Positions 63,329 through 64,000 of a DNA stretch of 64,000 nt are shown piece after piece. Source of the stretch: JAOXRU01 sp965247735 (GTDB lineage Bacteria > Bacteroidota > Bacteroidia > Flavobacteriales > Flavobacteriaceae); assembly GCA_965247735.1 (NCBI GenBank), contig CBDFHN010000002.1, forward strand, positions 4,216,001 to 4,280,000, read 5' to 3'. The position numbers were made by a program, and so were the translations under genes. Every line of letters begins with the position of its first letter. The stretch's first letter is position 1. The notes below the pieces were generated by a model. The model was not told the DNA's origin. It did not search any database and was given only the letters and a program-made list of their open reading frames with translations.

Positions 63329-64000
63329 TTGAGCTTACTATTTTCATATATCAAATCGTTTTTTGAAATAAAACCTGAAAAGGAAGAGAGTAGTGCTGTC
63401 TTCGATTTTGAGGCCATAATTATTAATCTTATTGATGAAAAAAAGATTCCTGGACTTGGGTTGTCAGTCTATAAAAAAGGAATTCCTTTTTTTGAAAAAG
63501 GATATGGGTATGCAAATATCGAAACTAAAGAACGGATAGATCCATCAAAAACAATGTTTAGGATTGCAAGTGTTTCAAAACCTATTGCAGCAACAGCATT
63601 GGCAAAAATGGTAGAAGAGAGAATTGTCGATTTAGATACTTCTTTATATGTTTATGTTCCTTACTATCCGCAAAAAAAGTATGATTTTACTTTAAGACAA
63701 TTGGCAGGGCATACGGCAGGATTTAGAACATATCAATGGAAAGAATATATGTTGAATACCCCCTATTCAATAAAAGATGGAATAGCGGTATTTAAAGATG
63801 ATGATTTATTGTTCCAGCCGGGAAAATCATATCAGTATACAAGTTATGATTGGGTATTGCTTTCTTTAGCAATGCAAGAAGCAAGCGGAATTCCTTTTGA
63901 GAAATATGTGGAAGATAAGGTGTTGAATCCTTTAGGGTTGAATGATATTAAACCAGAGCTAAAAGGGGAATTAACGCAGAATCTTACAAAATTTTATTCA
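63329..64000 (+). CDS. Class C beta-lactamase-like serine hydrolase, 5' part
   Basis: The first 224 codons of a gene cut by the window edge. A TTG at 63329 is the probable start (no ATG occurs before the conserved part) and lies 3 bp after the GIN gene. The nucleophile motif is SVSK in FRIASVSKPIAATALA, and the second motif is YTSYDW (YxN/YxS type) after FQPGKSYQ. It belongs to the beta-lactamase/D-alanyl-D-alanine carboxypeptidase family, which includes many esterases and peptidases. Lactam resistance cannot be concluded. No clear signal peptide is seen (MSLLFSYIKSFFE is only weakly hydrophobic). Confidence 0.82.
   Translation, partial: MSLLFSYIKSFFEIKPEKEESSAVFDFEAIIINLIDEKKIPGLGLSVYKKGIPFFEKGYGYANIETKERIDPSKTMFRIASVSKPIAATALAKMVEERIVDLDTSLYVYVPYYPQKKYDFTLRQLAGHTAGFRTYQWKEYMLNTPYSIKDGIAVFKDDDLLFQPGKSYQYTSYDWVLLSLAMQEASGIPFEKYVEDKVLNPLGLNDIKPELKGELTQNLTKFYS

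Noticed and set aside
1..64000. CRISPR arrays, tRNA or rRNA genes, phage or transposase genes
   Set aside because: I looked through the gaps between genes and found no regularly spaced repeats, cloverleaf sequences or recombinase genes.

Overview
The window is about 64 kb of low-GC DNA from a member of the Bacteroidota, most likely a marine or aquatic flavobacterium (class Flavobacteriia). The evidence is the two SusC/SusD pairs, a GLPGLI protein, a FecR/ECF-sigma pair, TAnnTTTG-type -7 promoter boxes and the absence of strong Shine-Dalgarno sequences. Gene density is high. I see no rRNA, tRNA, CRISPR array, prophage or insertion-sequence transposase.

Region by region. 1-7.3 kb is core metabolism: the 5' end of etfB, pdhB, a DUF5686 outer-membrane protein, a soluble pyrophosphatase and a membrane ion-pumping pyrophosphatase. 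7.3-16.7 kb is a nutrient-uptake locus under cell-surface signalling: an ECF sigma factor with no ATG at its proper start, FecR anti-sigma, SusC with an STN domain, SusD, a zinc metallohydrolase lipoprotein and a DUF4302 lipoprotein. 16.8-18.1 kb holds two small cysteine-rich products, one of them a double-glycine-leader peptide that looks like a natural-product precursor. 18.1-27.9 kb has peptidase E, a deoxynucleoside kinase, a two-component system divergent from a GLPGLI/TonB-receptor pair, and a TPR hybrid histidine kinase.

28-40 kb and 51-61.4 kb together form a sulfur-assimilation and methionine/SAM block. It comprises metK, metY, a MetX-aspartokinase-homoserine dehydrogenase triple fusion, a second trans-sulfuration enzyme, sulfite reductase, two siroheme genes, ferredoxin-NADP reductase, a split metH with a small ABM-domain gene between its halves, and metF. 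Two SAM-I (S-box) riboswitches precede metY and metH, and a SAM-II-like element precedes metK. The block is interrupted by a CocE-type hydrolase with an HxlR/monooxygenase/DoxX module (29.7-33.9 kb). It is interrupted again by a polysaccharide utilization locus (40.3-50.9 kb: AraC, SusC, SusD, GH130, MFS, two GH71/99-like lipoproteins) that probably handles a mannose-containing glycan.

The window ends with a PagL-like outer-membrane protein, a GIN-domain lipoprotein and the start of a class-C beta-lactamase-like serine hydrolase.

The most interesting signals are regulatory. The metK and metH riboswitch leaders each contain a downstream copy that can pair with the 5' strand of the aptamer and is followed directly by a T-run. 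Others are an exact 16-bp tandem operator at hxlR, a 10-bp-periodic TTAAC triple repeat between the two-component system and its likely target, and the orphan double-glycine peptide.
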